Shown: positions 8,837-18,540, counted from the stretch's first letter. The stretch: 64,000 nucleotides of DNA from Leptonema illini DSM 21528 (GCF_000243335.1 NZ_JH597773.1:3928115-3992114), one strand, 5' to 3'. Translations and numbers: made by a program. The notes: generated from the sequence alone by a model not told the origin.

Positions 8837-8962
8837 ATGGCAGTAGATCCCTGGAAGCGCAAGGTTCGCAACGAAGGCCTGTTGATACTGCTGGCCTGCG
8901 CCTTGATCGGCATCATTGTCGTTCCGCCGTTACTCGTCCTGATTGCCAGCCTGATATTCTGA
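8837..8962 (+). CDS. Small single-pass membrane protein between chaperone and tape measure
   Basis: 41 residues. A short basic head (VDPWKRKVRNEG) leads into a hydrophobic segment of about 25 residues, ending at TGA 8960-8962. The start is ATG 8837, with GAGG about 12 nt upstream. It fits the gap between the frameshifted chaperone and the tape measure gene better than the overlapping 63-residue frame from 8791, which has no sensible composition. Function unknown; small hydrophobic tail-region proteins, or a holin-like role, are possible. Confidence 0.5.
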   Translation: MAVDPWKRKVRNEGLLILLACALIGIIVVPPLLVLIASLIF

Positions 8963-8978
8963 TTTCCGGAGGGTCGCT

Positions 8979-11363
8979 ATGAGCGATTCCTCCGCCACAT
9001 ACGAACTCAACGCACGCGTCACTGCATGGGACGCTGCAACATCCGTGTTTTCTAAGATAGGAAACCACTGGGATGCCCTGATCAATAAGTTTGAGATGGC
9101 TCCGGATGATAGTGCATGGGTTGCATCACTTCAAAAGAGAGCGAAATACGCCCTTAGCTTCTCTGCTATCTCTGCTGCTGCATTCGTCGGATTGACGACG
9201 AGCATGGTGCATTCTCGCCTTGCAGTCGAAGAGCTCACCGGCGATATACGCACCCTCGGCGCTACGAGCGCTGAGATCCAGCGCATCGAGTCTGCGACGA
9301 CGGCAATGTCGGCAGAGCTCGGTATCGCTCAGACGACTCTTCTCACCGGCATTTATGACATCAAGTCGGCCGTGTCGACGCTTGATCTATCGGCTCTGCC
9401 TGAATTTACGGATGCGATCGCCAGAACGGCCGTCGCCACGAAGGGCAACTTCGAGGATCTCTCGAAAACGTTTGGCATGGTGTATAACCAGTTTGCCCAC
9501 CGATATCAGCATCTTTCTGAGGTAGACTTTGCCCGCAACCTCGGGAATAACATCACGTGGGCGGCTAACAAGTTCCGAGCGGACGGCGAGAGCATCAATC
9601 AGGCATTCACGACGCTCGGCAGTTCTGCGGCCACTGCCGGGTTCACGCTTGAAGAACAATCGGCAATTATCGGACGCCTGCTCAACACGATGGTGCCGTC
9701 GACGGCAGGTAACTCCTTCCGCGTGTTCGTTGATAAGATGGACACAGGCCTCGCGAAACTCGGCATCAGCAAGATCGACCCGGTCACGAAGAAGATGAAG
9801 GCTCTGCCTGATATTCTTGATGAGATCGCAAAGAAGTCGCCGTCGAACAAGCTATTGAATGAAGCCTTTTCTGAAGAAGGCACAAAGATGCTGCGCGAGT
9901 TGCTGCCGCATACGAAGGCTCTGCGCGAAGATATGATCGAGATCGCGACAGCTTCTATGAATCAGAACTGGCAGTTCCTTGACGATGCCTCGGCGATCAA
10001 GATGCAAACGTTCCCGGTATCACTGCGGAGAATACGAGAAGGCCTGACGGCGATCTGGGGGCAGATCTCCTCTGGCGTCGGCCCTCTGACGACTCTGGTG
10101 TCGTGGTTGGCTGATGGCGTGGAATGGCTTGCTCGCTTCACGGCCGAGCATCCGAAGGTGGCACAGTATATCGGCACCTTTGCTCTCCTTGCGACAGGCA
10201 TCGGCGCGGTCGGCGGCATGATCGTCGCCGCAAGTTCGGTTCTCAAAATGTGGACTATCCTCAACTTATACAGTGCCCTCGCATCGGGCGCGGCCACGAG
10301 TGCCAGCGGAGCGTACGCTCTCGGGCTCAAAGCGGTCGGTGTGTCGATGCTGGCAGCGACAAAAGCGGCATGGGGTTTTGCCGTCGCACTGATGGCGAAC
10401 CCGCTCACATGGATCGTTCTCGGCGTCGTCGCTCTGATCGCCGGCATTGCTCTTTTGATTATCCACTGGGATAAGGTGAAGGCTGCCGGCGGGGCCGCAT
10501 GGACATGGATACGAGAACGCTGGTCATCTGCGCCGGGATGGCTGCGCGGGTTGCTGGCTGTGCTCTTTGTCGTGCTCACCGGCGGCCTCGGCATCATCGT
10601 GATTCTCGCGGCGAAGCACTGGGACAAGATCGTTGCATACGGTACGGCTGCATGGCGCTGGATAGCGAACGTATGGGATGCCGGCACCACAGCCTTTGTC
10701 GCTCTATGGGAACGCCTGTCATCGGGCGCCACAGTCGCCTTCGAGACGGTTACCGGTTTATGGAATCGTCTTCCTGGCTGGGCTCAGGGCCTCATCGTAT
10801 TGCTGTCGCCGCTCATCGGTCTGCCTCTCTTGATCGCTTCGAATTGGGCTCAGTTCAAAGGCATCGTCACGGATCTGCTTGCGGGTAACTTCGACGCCGC
10901 ATGGGTCAGAATCAAGTCCCTGGCTCAAAAGGCCGGGCTCGGTTTTGTAACTGCTTTCCTTGAGGGTATGTTCACAGGTGCAGGTCAACTACTCGGCGGC
11001 GTCAAATATCTGTTCGAACAGGTGGATAAGTTCCTGCCTCATTCTGACGCGAAGATGGGGCCGCTGTCGCGGCTCACTCACGCAGGCCGTGCGCTGACGG
11101 GCACTCTCGCTCTCGGTATGGTCGCTGCGACACCGACTCTCGTTCGTGCGACTGATGACATGGCTCGATCTATCGCCGTGCCCGAGATCGTGAGAGAGGT
11201 TGTTTCACCGGCCCGCCGCTCTGATCCTGTAAACATTAAGGGTGGGAATCAAACCACTGTGAATGTTGACCTCCAGCATGATAACCGCGGCCGCAGGGAA
11301 ACGATCGAAGACTGGGGCCGGCATCTGGCTGAGGCGATCTACGACGAACTGGAGCGTGTCTGA
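8979..11363 (+). CDS. Tail tape measure protein
   Basis: 794 residues, ATG preceded by GGAGGG. It sets tail length and passes into the host membrane at infection. The N-terminal 350 residues match the TP901-type tape measure core, with phrases such as TLGSSAATAGFTLEEQSA and ALPDILDEIAKKSP. Several hydrophobic segments follow between about residues 395 and 640, interspersed with Trp-rich short repeats (HWDKVKAAGGAAWTWI and HWDKIVAYGTAAWRWI). The C-terminus is polar. Length and position after the chaperone are decisive. Confidence 0.9.
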   Translation: MSDSSATYELNARVTAWDAATSVFSKIGNHWDALINKFEMAPDDSAWVASLQKRAKYALSFSAISAAAFVGLTTSMVHSRLAVEELTGDIRTLGATSAEIQRIESATTAMSAELGIAQTTLLTGIYDIKSAVSTLDLSALPEFTDAIARTAVATKGNFEDLSKTFGMVYNQFAHRYQHLSEVDFARNLGNNITWAANKFRADGESINQAFTTLGSSAATAGFTLEEQSAIIGRLLNTMVPSTAGNSFRVFVDKMDTGLAKLGISKIDPVTKKMKALPDILDEIAKKSPSNKLLNEAFSEEGTKMLRELLPHTKALREDMIEIATASMNQNWQFLDDASAIKMQTFPVSLRRIREGLTAIWGQISSGVGPLTTLVSWLADGVEWLARFTAEHPKVAQYIGTFALLATGIGAVGGMIVAASSVLKMWTILNLYSALASGAATSASGAYALGLKAVGVSMLAATKAAWGFAVALMANPLTWIVLGVVALIAGIALLIIHWDKVKAAGGAAWTWIRERWSSAPGWLRGLLAVLFVVLTGGLGIIVILAAKHWDKIVAYGTAAWRWIANVWDAGTTAFVALWERLSSGATVAFETVTGLWNRLPGWAQGLIVLLSPLIGLPLLIASNWAQFKGIVTDLLAGNFDAAWVRIKSLAQKAGLGFVTAFLEGMFTGAGQLLGGVKYLFEQVDKFLPHSDAKMGPLSRLTHAGRALTGTLALGMVAATPTLVRATDDMARSIAVPEIVREVVSPARRSDPVNIKGGNQTTVNVDLQHDNRGRRETIEDWGRHLAEAIYDELERV

Positions 11364-11938
11364 TGATAAACGCTAATCCCATCAAGTCACTCGATGGCGG
11401 CCGCATCATTGATGCGTTTGAAACCCTCTGGGGAGATCCGCTCATCCTCAAAGGGGAAGGCACGGACGCATGGAGGTCGTTTCGCTTTCCGCCCGGCACG
11501 CGCATTCGACTGGCCACGCAACGGATCATGAGCCGCACGCGGGTGCCAGACCGAAACGGATCGATCAAAGAGATGAGCGGATATGATGACTTCTCGGTCG
11601 ACATCGATTTAGATCTGGTTCTGCCCGCGTACAGCGATCTGCTACCGAACCCTGAAGGCCCCGGACTGGCCGAGACGGCCGACTCTGTCGCCGACTACCT
11701 CGGCATACAGTCCATCGTCGATGCGCTTATCAAGCTCAAGAACATCTGGCAAATCGAATCGAGGCTGGTCGTCGATAACGAACGCATGAATGCCCTCGGC
11801 ATTGAGTACCTCGTTCTGGAGAGGTTTACGATTCCGGATAACCCGACATACTCTCATCAGCCGGTGCAGATCACTGCTTACAGCGATACGGACTATGAGC
11901 TACTCCTGACAGAATCTAAAACAGGGGGCACCCCATGA
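11363..11938 (+). CDS. Phage baseplate-region protein (DUF6046-like), unassigned
   Basis: 191 residues, start overlapping the tape measure stop (TGATG) and ATGA overlap with the LysM gene. It appears beta-rich, with a DDFSVDIDLDLVLP strand pair and a C-terminal segment (QPVQITAYSDTDYELLL) that recalls DUF6046-type proteins, which sit next to LysM tail proteins in other contractile systems. Mu encodes gpN (DNA circularisation) in this slot, but the protein is too short for that. A tail-initiator or hub-associated role is inferred from position. Confidence 0.45.
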   Translation: MINANPIKSLDGGRIIDAFETLWGDPLILKGEGTDAWRSFRFPPGTRIRLATQRIMSRTRVPDRNGSIKEMSGYDDFSVDIDLDLVLPAYSDLLPNPEGPGLAETADSVADYLGIQSIVDALIKLKNIWQIESRLVVDNERMNALGIEYLVLERFTIPDNPTYSHQPVQITAYSDTDYELLLTESKTGGTP

Positions 11939-12297
11939 CGCATACGTGGCGCAGCGGTGATACCTTGCAGCGCATAGCGGCTCGCTGGTATGGAGACTGG
12001 ACGCTGTGGCCGGCCGTGCGTGATGCAAACGGTCTGGTTTCTGTCCTGCCGTCATCCGGCCAGAGGCTTGAGATCCCGGATCTGCCTGACCGCGAGCGAT
12101 TGCATACGGTCGTCAGTGGCGACTCTTATGAATCCGTTTCGCTGCTCTATTATGGCACCGAGCATTTCGCCGAACGTCTGCGCAATGCCAACCCGACAGA
12201 ACATATCTATGATCTCGTCGGCCGCCAGATCGTGATTCCTGCTCTGGTTAACGGAGCCACTGTGCGGAGGCTGCGCAATGCTGCGAATGCAGTTTGA
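11935..12297 (+). CDS. LysM-domain tail protein (P2 gpX-like)
   Basis: 120 residues with a LysM-type repeat at the start (WRSGDTLQRIAARWYGD) and a second, weaker one (HTVVSGDSYESVSLLYYG). Small LysM proteins in contractile tails hold the hub, spike and tube together. ATGA overlap upstream; the next gene begins inside its last 20 bases. P2 gpX and the LysM linkers of contractile injection systems occupy the same place before the hub gene. Confidence 0.8.
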   Translation: MTHTWRSGDTLQRIAARWYGDWTLWPAVRDANGLVSVLPSSGQRLEIPDLPDRERLHTVVSGDSYESVSLLYYGTEHFAERLRNANPTEHIYDLVGRQIVIPALVNGATVRRLRNAANAV

Positions 12298-13645
12298 ACT
12301 TACGATCGGCAAGTTTACCGTGCCATATATCGTTCGGGCTGAGTGGGATCAGTCGCGCTCCACGATGGTTCAGGAGTTCAAGGTGATCCTGCCGTACTAC
12401 AAGAACATCTCAGAGATTCAGCCAGAGGATACGGTCGTTTTCCGGTGCGGCTATAAAGAGGTCGATTACGGAGACCCCGATGGCCATAAGCTTCCCATTG
12501 AATTCGTCGGCCAGATCTATGAGATAGGCGCTCCCGATCGCAAGGACACGAACGATAGCGAGAACTACTTTCGCAAGAGCGGGGGCGCTCGCGAGGGCCG
12601 CCTCATTGAGATTAAAGCCCGAGATCCACTTTACAAACTCCGCTTTATGAAAGTAGATCAGAGCTGGGTTGGCACAAATTATCTGAGAATGCAAACCGAA
12701 CTCTTCCTAACGAAACTGGAATCATACACCGCAGCACAGGGAACCCCTTTGAAAGTAAAGCGTTTATATGATGCAGAGACAGTCAATCCTTCGGGTGGAC
12801 TGTACTTCCCATTGAACCAGCTTCAAAGTGTGCTTCATGCGCTATCCATCATGCGGGAAGTGAAGAACGATGGGCTCGGCATCGACATCTACTATCGTGA
12901 TGGTGCTCTAATTCTGAAAGATCCTGGAGATCCTGACTACGTCGAAACCCGTGTCGGAGCCTTTGTATTCGGGCAAAACATCATTGATGACGATCTTTAC
13001 GCACGGCCGGGGAAGGCCGTTAAGGTGACAGTTCGAGGCTATGATCCTGATCTGGGTCAATCCTATAGCGGGACTTATCCCGGAGTAGATGCTCAAGATT
13101 TGAGGGCTGTTCGGTTGTTCAACCGACATGAAGCGGCAAAGGGCGATTTTTCAGATTCGTCACTGAAGCAATCTATCGGGAATTATGCCGAGTTGAACTT
13201 TGATGTTTCTGGAATCAAAAGCGACCAAGCCGCCAAAGAGAAGGCGATGCGGATCTGGGAAGAGATTGCCGGAGATGGATTTCAGGGAAACTTCACTACG
13301 TTCGGCTGGCCTCGTGTGCTGAGCTCGAATCCTATCCTAATCCACGACAAGCGCAATCCAGCGCGAACGGGGTTGGCGATCGTTAACAGAGTGAAGAAGG
13401 TCTTTGACTATTCCAATGCCTCATACCGGCAGCAAGTGGAGCCCGGATACTTCCCTTCGAAGATCGAGAACGGTCTGACGGTACGGTCGACGCCGACGGG
13501 CACGCCAGCTGCATCGCAGCAAACCGAAAACGCCCAGCAGCGCCTGAGCACCATCACAGCTCCAAGAGCCACACAGTTCGGTGGCCAGATGAGCCTGACG
13601 CAGGCGATCGAGTTCGCGAAGCAGGCGAAGGACGGTAAGCAATGA
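12278..13645 (+). CDS. Baseplate hub protein (P2 gpD / Mu gpP-like)
   Basis: 455 residues. The hub caps the tube and carries the spike. The N-terminal part has the beta-barrel hub pattern (FTVPYIVRAEWDQSRST, EDTVVFRCGY), a central region ending GKAVKVTVRGYDP, and a C-terminal Pro/Ala/Gln-rich tail. Starts at ATG 12278 or 12287 are both possible; the overlap with the LysM gene is 20 or 11 bases. The next gene overlaps by ATGA. Codon use and AT content are locally higher (about 12,660-13,240), hinting at exchange of the middle part. Confidence 0.75.
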   Translation: MLRMQFELTIGKFTVPYIVRAEWDQSRSTMVQEFKVILPYYKNISEIQPEDTVVFRCGYKEVDYGDPDGHKLPIEFVGQIYEIGAPDRKDTNDSENYFRKSGGAREGRLIEIKARDPLYKLRFMKVDQSWVGTNYLRMQTELFLTKLESYTAAQGTPLKVKRLYDAETVNPSGGLYFPLNQLQSVLHALSIMREVKNDGLGIDIYYRDGALILKDPGDPDYVETRVGAFVFGQNIIDDDLYARPGKAVKVTVRGYDPDLGQSYSGTYPGVDAQDLRAVRLFNRHEAAKGDFSDSSLKQSIGNYAELNFDVSGIKSDQAAKEKAMRIWEEIAGDGFQGNFTTFGWPRVLSSNPILIHDKRNPARTGLAIVNRVKKVFDYSNASYRQQVEPGYFPSKIENGLTVRSTPTGTPAASQQTENAQQRLSTITAPRATQFGGQMSLTQAIEFAKQAKDGKQ

Positions 13646-14244
13646 AAGGCGGTCTTGTCGATGCGATTGTTGCGGCATGGCAGAAAGGCCATCCCATGTA
13701 TTATGCCCTCAGCGGCACCGTTACGAAGGCCAGTGCTTCGCCAAAGCGCTGCGACGTGAAAGTCGGCGACGCTACCGTGCCCGATATCGAGTACACGGCA
13801 GAAGGTGTGCCGGCCATTGACGCTGAATGCCTTGTCGTTTTCAGGGGCAACAATCCGGATCAGGGCCTCGCCGTCGGTTTCTCGCGCTTCGCATCGATTG
13901 AGATGGAAGTGGGCTCTGCGCCGGCCGGCTCACCGACGAACGCAACGATCAAGACCAGCGCTGAGAAGATCGAGCTCAAGCTGCTACAGACCGAGATCAA
14001 GCTGGAGCCGACGGCTCTGACAGCAAAGGTCGGCACGAATGAGCTTCTCGGTGCGGCCGCATCTGGCTGGGTGTTCAAAGGCCCGGTCGAGTTTCAGGCA
14101 GACGTGCACATGAAAGAAGAGCTGACCGTCGACAAGAAGGCTACGGTCAACGGCATCGACTTCGAGAATCACGGCCACCCGTACACGGATGAGCCGGGAT
14201 CGATTGCGAAAGTAACTTCGAAGGCGCAGCCTCTGGGAGCATAA
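13642..14244 (+). CDS. Baseplate spike protein (gpV / Mu gp45-like)
   Basis: 200 residues. An N-terminal OB-fold-like barrel (about residues 20-90) is followed by a repeating beta-helix-like stalk (NATIKTSAEKIELKLLQTEIKLE) and a C-terminal VNGIDFENHGHPYTDEPG motif. The HGHPY type motif binds metal in P2 gpV family spike tips. It pierces the outer membrane when the tail contracts. Position after the hub and before the gpW-like gene matches P2 and Mu. Confidence 0.85.
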   Translation: MKGGLVDAIVAAWQKGHPMYYALSGTVTKASASPKRCDVKVGDATVPDIEYTAEGVPAIDAECLVVFRGNNPDQGLAVGFSRFASIEMEVGSAPAGSPTNATIKTSAEKIELKLLQTEIKLEPTALTAKVGTNELLGAAASGWVFKGPVEFQADVHMKEELTVDKKATVNGIDFENHGHPYTDEPGSIAKVTSKAQPLGA

Positions 14245-14246
14245 CG

Positions 14247-14630
14247 ATGGCAGATATTGCAGGCTACAGCGGTCCGTTCGGCGGTGCCAACCCTCAGAAG
14301 GGCGATCTCTATCTTGAGTCGGCGACCTTCGATCTGGCAGAGGATGAGATCGTCGGGCAGAACATTCTCGATGAACTGGAAGAACTGTTTGAGATGACGC
14401 CGGCCGACGATCTGGATTTTCCAGAACTCTACTCGATGCAGCAGAGCGCCTATCTCGGTGAAGAGGGCTCCCGCAGCGACGGCCTGCGCCGGATCAGGGA
14501 CACGCGTCGGATGCTCGCTCTTATTCCCGGCATTGATGTGGAGAATTCCCGAGTCCAGCTTGACGCGCAGAACAGCATTGTTTTAGACTTACGACTGAGC
14601 GACGGCCGCAAGCTGTCGCGGACGATTTGA
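14247..14630 (+). CDS. Baseplate wedge protein (gpW / Mu gp46-like, gp25 family)
   Basis: 127 residues. The gp25-like wedge subunit links the hub to the wedges and initiates sheath assembly. The central helix ends in an EEGSRSDGLRRI segment, and the C-terminal strands (VQLDAQNSIVLDLRLSDG) are consistent with the family. It follows the spike gene by two bases and precedes the J-like gene. Confidence 0.7.
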   Translation: MADIAGYSGPFGGANPQKGDLYLESATFDLAEDEIVGQNILDELEELFEMTPADDLDFPELYSMQQSAYLGEEGSRSDGLRRIRDTRRMLALIPGIDVENSRVQLDAQNSIVLDLRLSDGRKLSRTI

Positions 14631-14684
14631 GATACATATAGAGCTCGAAAAGAGCGAAGAACTGCACTTCCGCCAGAGGCGGAA

Positions 14685-15830
14685 ATGATTCCTTTCCCAT
14701 CGAAGGATGAGGTATACAACGAGATCGTTACGATCCTGAAAGCCGCTCAGGACGTAAACGGCAAGCTGCTCTTTCGCAGCCACCGATTCAGCCCGCTTTC
14801 GCGGACAGGGACGATCATCCGTGCCCTGTCGATGGGCGTCTATCTGTTCATCGATACCATCCTGTATAAGCTCCTCAAAGCAATCCACCCGCACACATCT
14901 GAAGAAGAGGAACTGCACGAGCATCTCGCCGCACGCGGAATGGAGTGGAAGAAGGCACAGGCTGCGAGACATACGGTCCGCATCGGTAGCTCGGAACCTA
15001 TTACAGCCGACATACCCATCGGACAGGGACAGATCGTTGCAACGGCCGGCGAAGGCGCTGTCCGTTTCCGATCGCTCGAATCGATCACGGTGCCGGCCGA
15101 TACGGCTGCAGACTCTCGCGGCTACTATACCGTTGAGACGATCGTCGAATGCCTCGAAAGCGGTATCATCGGCAATGTGGCCGCTGATGCCATATCGGTG
15201 ATCGAGTCCGGTCCGTCTGGCATCGACGTTGTGTATAATCCCGATGTCGATCCTGTCACATCCGGGGCTCCACGCGAGACGATCAATCAGGCACGGGAGC
15301 GCATCCGCACCTATGATGCGGCCGCAGGAACGATGTGGCTACCTGACTGGTATCGGACAAAGGCCGAATCGCATCCGAACGTCGCCCGAGCGATCTTCAA
15401 GAGCAGCCGTGATATCGGCATTCCCGGAGCCGTGAAGCTCTGGCTGCTTGCGCTGTCCGGAACTGTCACGCCTTCCGAACAAGCTGAGATCCTTGCCATG
15501 TTCGAGAGTGATGAAAACGATCCCGGTGCCGTTGCTCGTGTGCTCCTTGAGAACTTCACGCCCGTCGCCGTCGATCGCATCATTCAGGTGCAGTTTCAGG
15601 ATGCGGCCAGCATTCCGGCGCAGGAAATCCTCGATGAGATCTTCGATCGCTATTTCTCAGGTTTAACCGAGGGCGAAAACTACATCGAGGCCGATATCAA
15701 GGCCCTTTATCTTGCACTGCCGCGCACGGTTCGCGTGCTCTGCAACCCACCGGGTGATGTGGTCGTCGCGGCCGGTCAGGTTGCCGTGGCCGGCGATTAT
15801 GAGGTCAGAGGGGAGGTCTACGTCGCATGA
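14685..15830 (+). CDS. Baseplate J-like protein (gpJ / Mu gp47-like)
   Basis: 381 residues, the largest wedge subunit of contractile tails. Typical family features are the N-terminal helical region with LHEHLAARGMEWKKAQ, a central beta domain with IPIGQGQIVAT, and the conserved turn RETINQARERIR before the C-terminal part. It starts at ATG 14685 and overlaps the next gene by ATGA. Confidence 0.85.
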   Translation: MIPFPSKDEVYNEIVTILKAAQDVNGKLLFRSHRFSPLSRTGTIIRALSMGVYLFIDTILYKLLKAIHPHTSEEEELHEHLAARGMEWKKAQAARHTVRIGSSEPITADIPIGQGQIVATAGEGAVRFRSLESITVPADTAADSRGYYTVETIVECLESGIIGNVAADAISVIESGPSGIDVVYNPDVDPVTSGAPRETINQARERIRTYDAAAGTMWLPDWYRTKAESHPNVARAIFKSSRDIGIPGAVKLWLLALSGTVTPSEQAEILAMFESDENDPGAVARVLLENFTPVAVDRIIQVQFQDAASIPAQEILDEIFDRYFSGLTEGENYIEADIKALYLALPRTVRVLCNPPGDVVVAAGQVAVAGDYEVRGEVYVA

Positions 15831-16477
15831 TCTTCTCGTTCGACTTCGATTCGCTCATCTGGGCGAACATGCGTCGACGCATCCGTGCGCTCGGGCCGGA
15901 CTCGTTCTGGTATCGATTCCTCGCCGCTCTGTTGCTGGTCCTCTCCGAGCGTGTCACGCGGGCGAACTGGCTCTTGCGCCAGATCTGGTTTGAGACCTCG
16001 GACGGTAGCGGTCTCATCCTGTGGGGCCAGCGCTGGGGCATTCCTCCGCTTTACGGCGAGGATCTCGAAGCCTACCGAAACCGAATCATCGAAGAGCGGG
16101 CTCACTTGCGCAACCCGACCAATGCCACGCGAAAGGCCATCGTATCACAGATACTGCTTACGCCTGTTGCAGACGTCGAGATCGTGCGTGTATACGACCA
16201 CGTCTGGACAGTCGGCGGTCCTGTCGGTGCCCCCATTGCCTCGCGTGATTATGCGATGACGGCCTATCATATCTACGCTCCGACCCCGATCGTCGGTGAC
16301 CTTGCCGAGCGTGGAGCTCGCATCCGTCGCCTGATCGATCGCATCACGGTCGGTGCAGGCTGGCCTGAGATCTATCTCGATGCGGGGGTAGGCTCCGTTC
16401 CGTCATCCGGCCAGACCGTCGGCCGGCGCATCGATGCGGCCCCGGACAGCCCACTCCACGTATTCCATCCATTCTGA
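15827..16477 (+). CDS. Baseplate wedge tail protein I-like (Mu gp48-like)
   Basis: 216 residues, ATGA overlap with the J-like gene. The second small wedge protein completes the wedge with gpJ and anchors the fibres. Recognisable features are the region around WGQRWGIPPLYGEDLEAYRNRI (seen in DUF2313 and gpI-like proteins) and the C-terminal beta part. The order J, I, fibre is conserved in P2 and Mu. Confidence 0.75.
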   Translation: MIFSFDFDSLIWANMRRRIRALGPDSFWYRFLAALLLVLSERVTRANWLLRQIWFETSDGSGLILWGQRWGIPPLYGEDLEAYRNRIIEERAHLRNPTNATRKAIVSQILLTPVADVEIVRVYDHVWTVGGPVGAPIASRDYAMTAYHIYAPTPIVGDLAERGARIRRLIDRITVGAGWPEIYLDAGVGSVPSSGQTVGRRIDAAPDSPLHVFHPF

Positions 16478-16484
16478 GGTAAGC

Positions 16485-17837
16485 ATGAACACAACACCAG
16501 GCATAGTATGGCCCCAGAGGGGCAAAGCAGTCTATCAAGAGGATCTCGATTTCGAGCAGGTATCCAAGGACGATGCGATCGTTAATAGGACAGCGGATCA
16601 TTACTCTCATGGCGTCCAGTTCGGCGGCGAGGTAACGATCGCCGGTGCCGGATTGATCAGTGTAGGGCCGACGTTGGCCTATGATATTGATGGCAAGCGA
16701 ATTCACCATCCATCATCGCAGAGCGTCATTGTGCCCGACGGATCATGGATCGTCGCCTTGCGTCACGAATGGTCCATGAGCGACGGCGTCGACCCGGATC
16801 TATCAGGCACGTCTGTTCAGTACCGCAACGACAGTTACGTAATCGTGCTCCGTGCGGCCGCACAGCCGGGTGATATCCCGCTGTGGTCGGTGACGTTTGC
16901 TGCCGGGGTCGGCACGCTCGGGGCAGATCTGCGCAGCTTGCGTTCAATGACGATTGCGGGCGGACTGGATGTGGGCGGCAAGATCCGTGCCTACGGCGGC
17001 ATCGAGGTGTTCGGCTCGATGACGTCGATCGAGACGGTTAACCAACAGATCAAAGATGCCGTCATCGATCTCAATCATGGCGAGACAGGCGCCGGGGTAT
17101 CGCTGGGCTACGCCGGTCTGCGTGTTATGCGAGGCAGTCTTCCGGCCCAGAGACTCGTATTCGACGAAGCCGTCGATCGGTTCCGTGCCGGCGTCGAAGG
17201 ATCAGAAGAGTTGATAGCGCTCCTTTCCGAAGTGTTTACACAGGCACAAATAAACGCTTTCTTTTCCGGCGAAGCCGGTGGAAAGAAATTAGTCGATTGG
17301 GCCAATGTCATCAATAAGCCAGCGAGCACGACGATTGGCCGGCTCGGCATCTACATCGAGCCGACATCGCCCGCAGGCGTGCTGTATTTCGGCGGCACCT
17401 ATCCATCGCGAGCCGCTTATGCAGGCCTGTGGGATTGGGTCAGCGCCCGCCCATCGCTGATTGATGACGCGAATAAGGCCAAATTTGGCACGGGGGATGG
17501 AGCGACGACGTTTCGGTTACCTGACTGGAGAGGGTTAGGCGTCCGCGGCGCGGGCGCAAGTGGAGCTTTCCTGAAGGCGAACGGCAGCTATTATGACGGT
17601 GGCCTTCTGATGGGTGTCATTCTCGATCAGCTGCTGAGCCACAGACATCAAATCTTCAGCGCCAATGGGCCGAGCGGCGGCTCGACAACCGCAGCGACGT
17701 TCGCGATCTCGTCGCCTGGCGGCACGTGGGCGGACTGGTCGATCAGCGGGCCGACCGCCCTGTCGTCCGGCATTCGCACGGGTGATGAGACACGCGGTGC
17801 GACAGTGGGCATACACTGGGGTATATCATATGAGTGA
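16485..17837 (+). CDS. Tail fibre protein with C-terminal tail-collar domain
   Basis: 450 residues. Start ATG 16485 has GAGGT about 8 nt upstream; an earlier in-frame start at 16434 lies inside the previous gene. The N-terminal half is a beta-rich shaft that would attach to the baseplate. The C-terminal quarter has the phage tail-collar signature (DGATTFRLPDWRGLGVRG), followed by an LSHRHQ segment and a Gly/Thr-rich tip. It is the receptor-binding protein for adsorption, and the next gene is its assembly helper. Confidence 0.85.
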   Translation: MNTTPGIVWPQRGKAVYQEDLDFEQVSKDDAIVNRTADHYSHGVQFGGEVTIAGAGLISVGPTLAYDIDGKRIHHPSSQSVIVPDGSWIVALRHEWSMSDGVDPDLSGTSVQYRNDSYVIVLRAAAQPGDIPLWSVTFAAGVGTLGADLRSLRSMTIAGGLDVGGKIRAYGGIEVFGSMTSIETVNQQIKDAVIDLNHGETGAGVSLGYAGLRVMRGSLPAQRLVFDEAVDRFRAGVEGSEELIALLSEVFTQAQINAFFSGEAGGKKLVDWANVINKPASTTIGRLGIYIEPTSPAGVLYFGGTYPSRAAYAGLWDWVSARPSLIDDANKAKFGTGDGATTFRLPDWRGLGVRGAGASGAFLKANGSYYDGGLLMGVILDQLLSHRHQIFSANGPSGGSTTAATFAISSPGGTWADWSISGPTALSSGIRTGDETRGATVGIHWGISYE

Positions 17838-17847
17838 GGTAATCGAG

Positions 17848-18540
17848 ATGGCTAACGACACATATTACTGCTGGGACGCAGATGGCGCCTATACGCACTC
17901 GGAGCCAGCACAGCCAGATCACATCGCGGGCGGCTATCTGGCTCCGCCGGATAACGCAACGTTTGATTCCATACCTGCCAAGCCGTGGCCCGAGCACACA
18001 TGGCCTCGGCGTGTGGGCACTGCGTGGGTGCTCGTACCAGACAACCGTGATGTCCTGCTGTGGCTCAAGGCGGATGGATCGCCAGTAAGGCTTGATCTCG
18101 GCGATGAGCCTGATGAGACGATGACGACATTGGAGCCGAAGCCCGGTCAGGTATGGCAGGATGATCAATGGCGATACACGCGATCGGATCTTGAGGGGTG
18201 GTATCTCGCCCGGATCAACGGGCAGGCAGAGGCCGCTCTCGCAGCGCTGAAGGCAACGTATCCCGACGCAGAGGTCCGCACGTGGGATCGACAGGAGGCC
18301 GAGGCGCGCGCCTATCAGTCCGACAGTAACGCGTCGACGCCGATGATCGACGCTCTTGCAGCGTCGCGTGGGGTATCTAAGGCCGATCTTGTCAGCCGGA
18401 TCATCGCTAAGGCCGATGCATGGGTCGTGATCGTCGGTCAGGTTATCGGTCAGCGGCAGGCGCTGGAAGACGCTATGCCAACTATGACAGATGCGGAGAT
18501 CGAAGCCGCCGTGTTTCCGTCTACTGAACCGCAGCAGTAA
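17848..18540 (+). CDS. Tail fibre assembly (Tfa-like) protein
   Basis: 230 residues. Start ATG 17848 (MANDTYYCW) has GAGGT 9 nt upstream; the frame is open further upstream inside the fibre gene. The N-terminal half is a small beta domain, and the C-terminal half matches DUF4376-type sequences (IDALAASRGVSKADLVSRI, GQVIGQRQALEDA), which are common in genes just after tail fibres. Such proteins assist fibre folding or form its tip. Confidence 0.75.
   Translation: MANDTYYCWDADGAYTHSEPAQPDHIAGGYLAPPDNATFDSIPAKPWPEHTWPRRVGTAWVLVPDNRDVLLWLKADGSPVRLDLGDEPDETMTTLEPKPGQVWQDDQWRYTRSDLEGWYLARINGQAEAALAALKATYPDAEVRTWDRQEAEARAYQSDSNASTPMIDALAASRGVSKADLVSRIIAKADAWVVIVGQVIGQRQALEDAMPTMTDAEIEAAVFPSTEPQQ

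Noticed and set aside
8791-8982. 63-codon frame from GTG 8791
   Set aside because: Its composition is not protein-like and a hydrophobic 41-residue frame overlaps it better.
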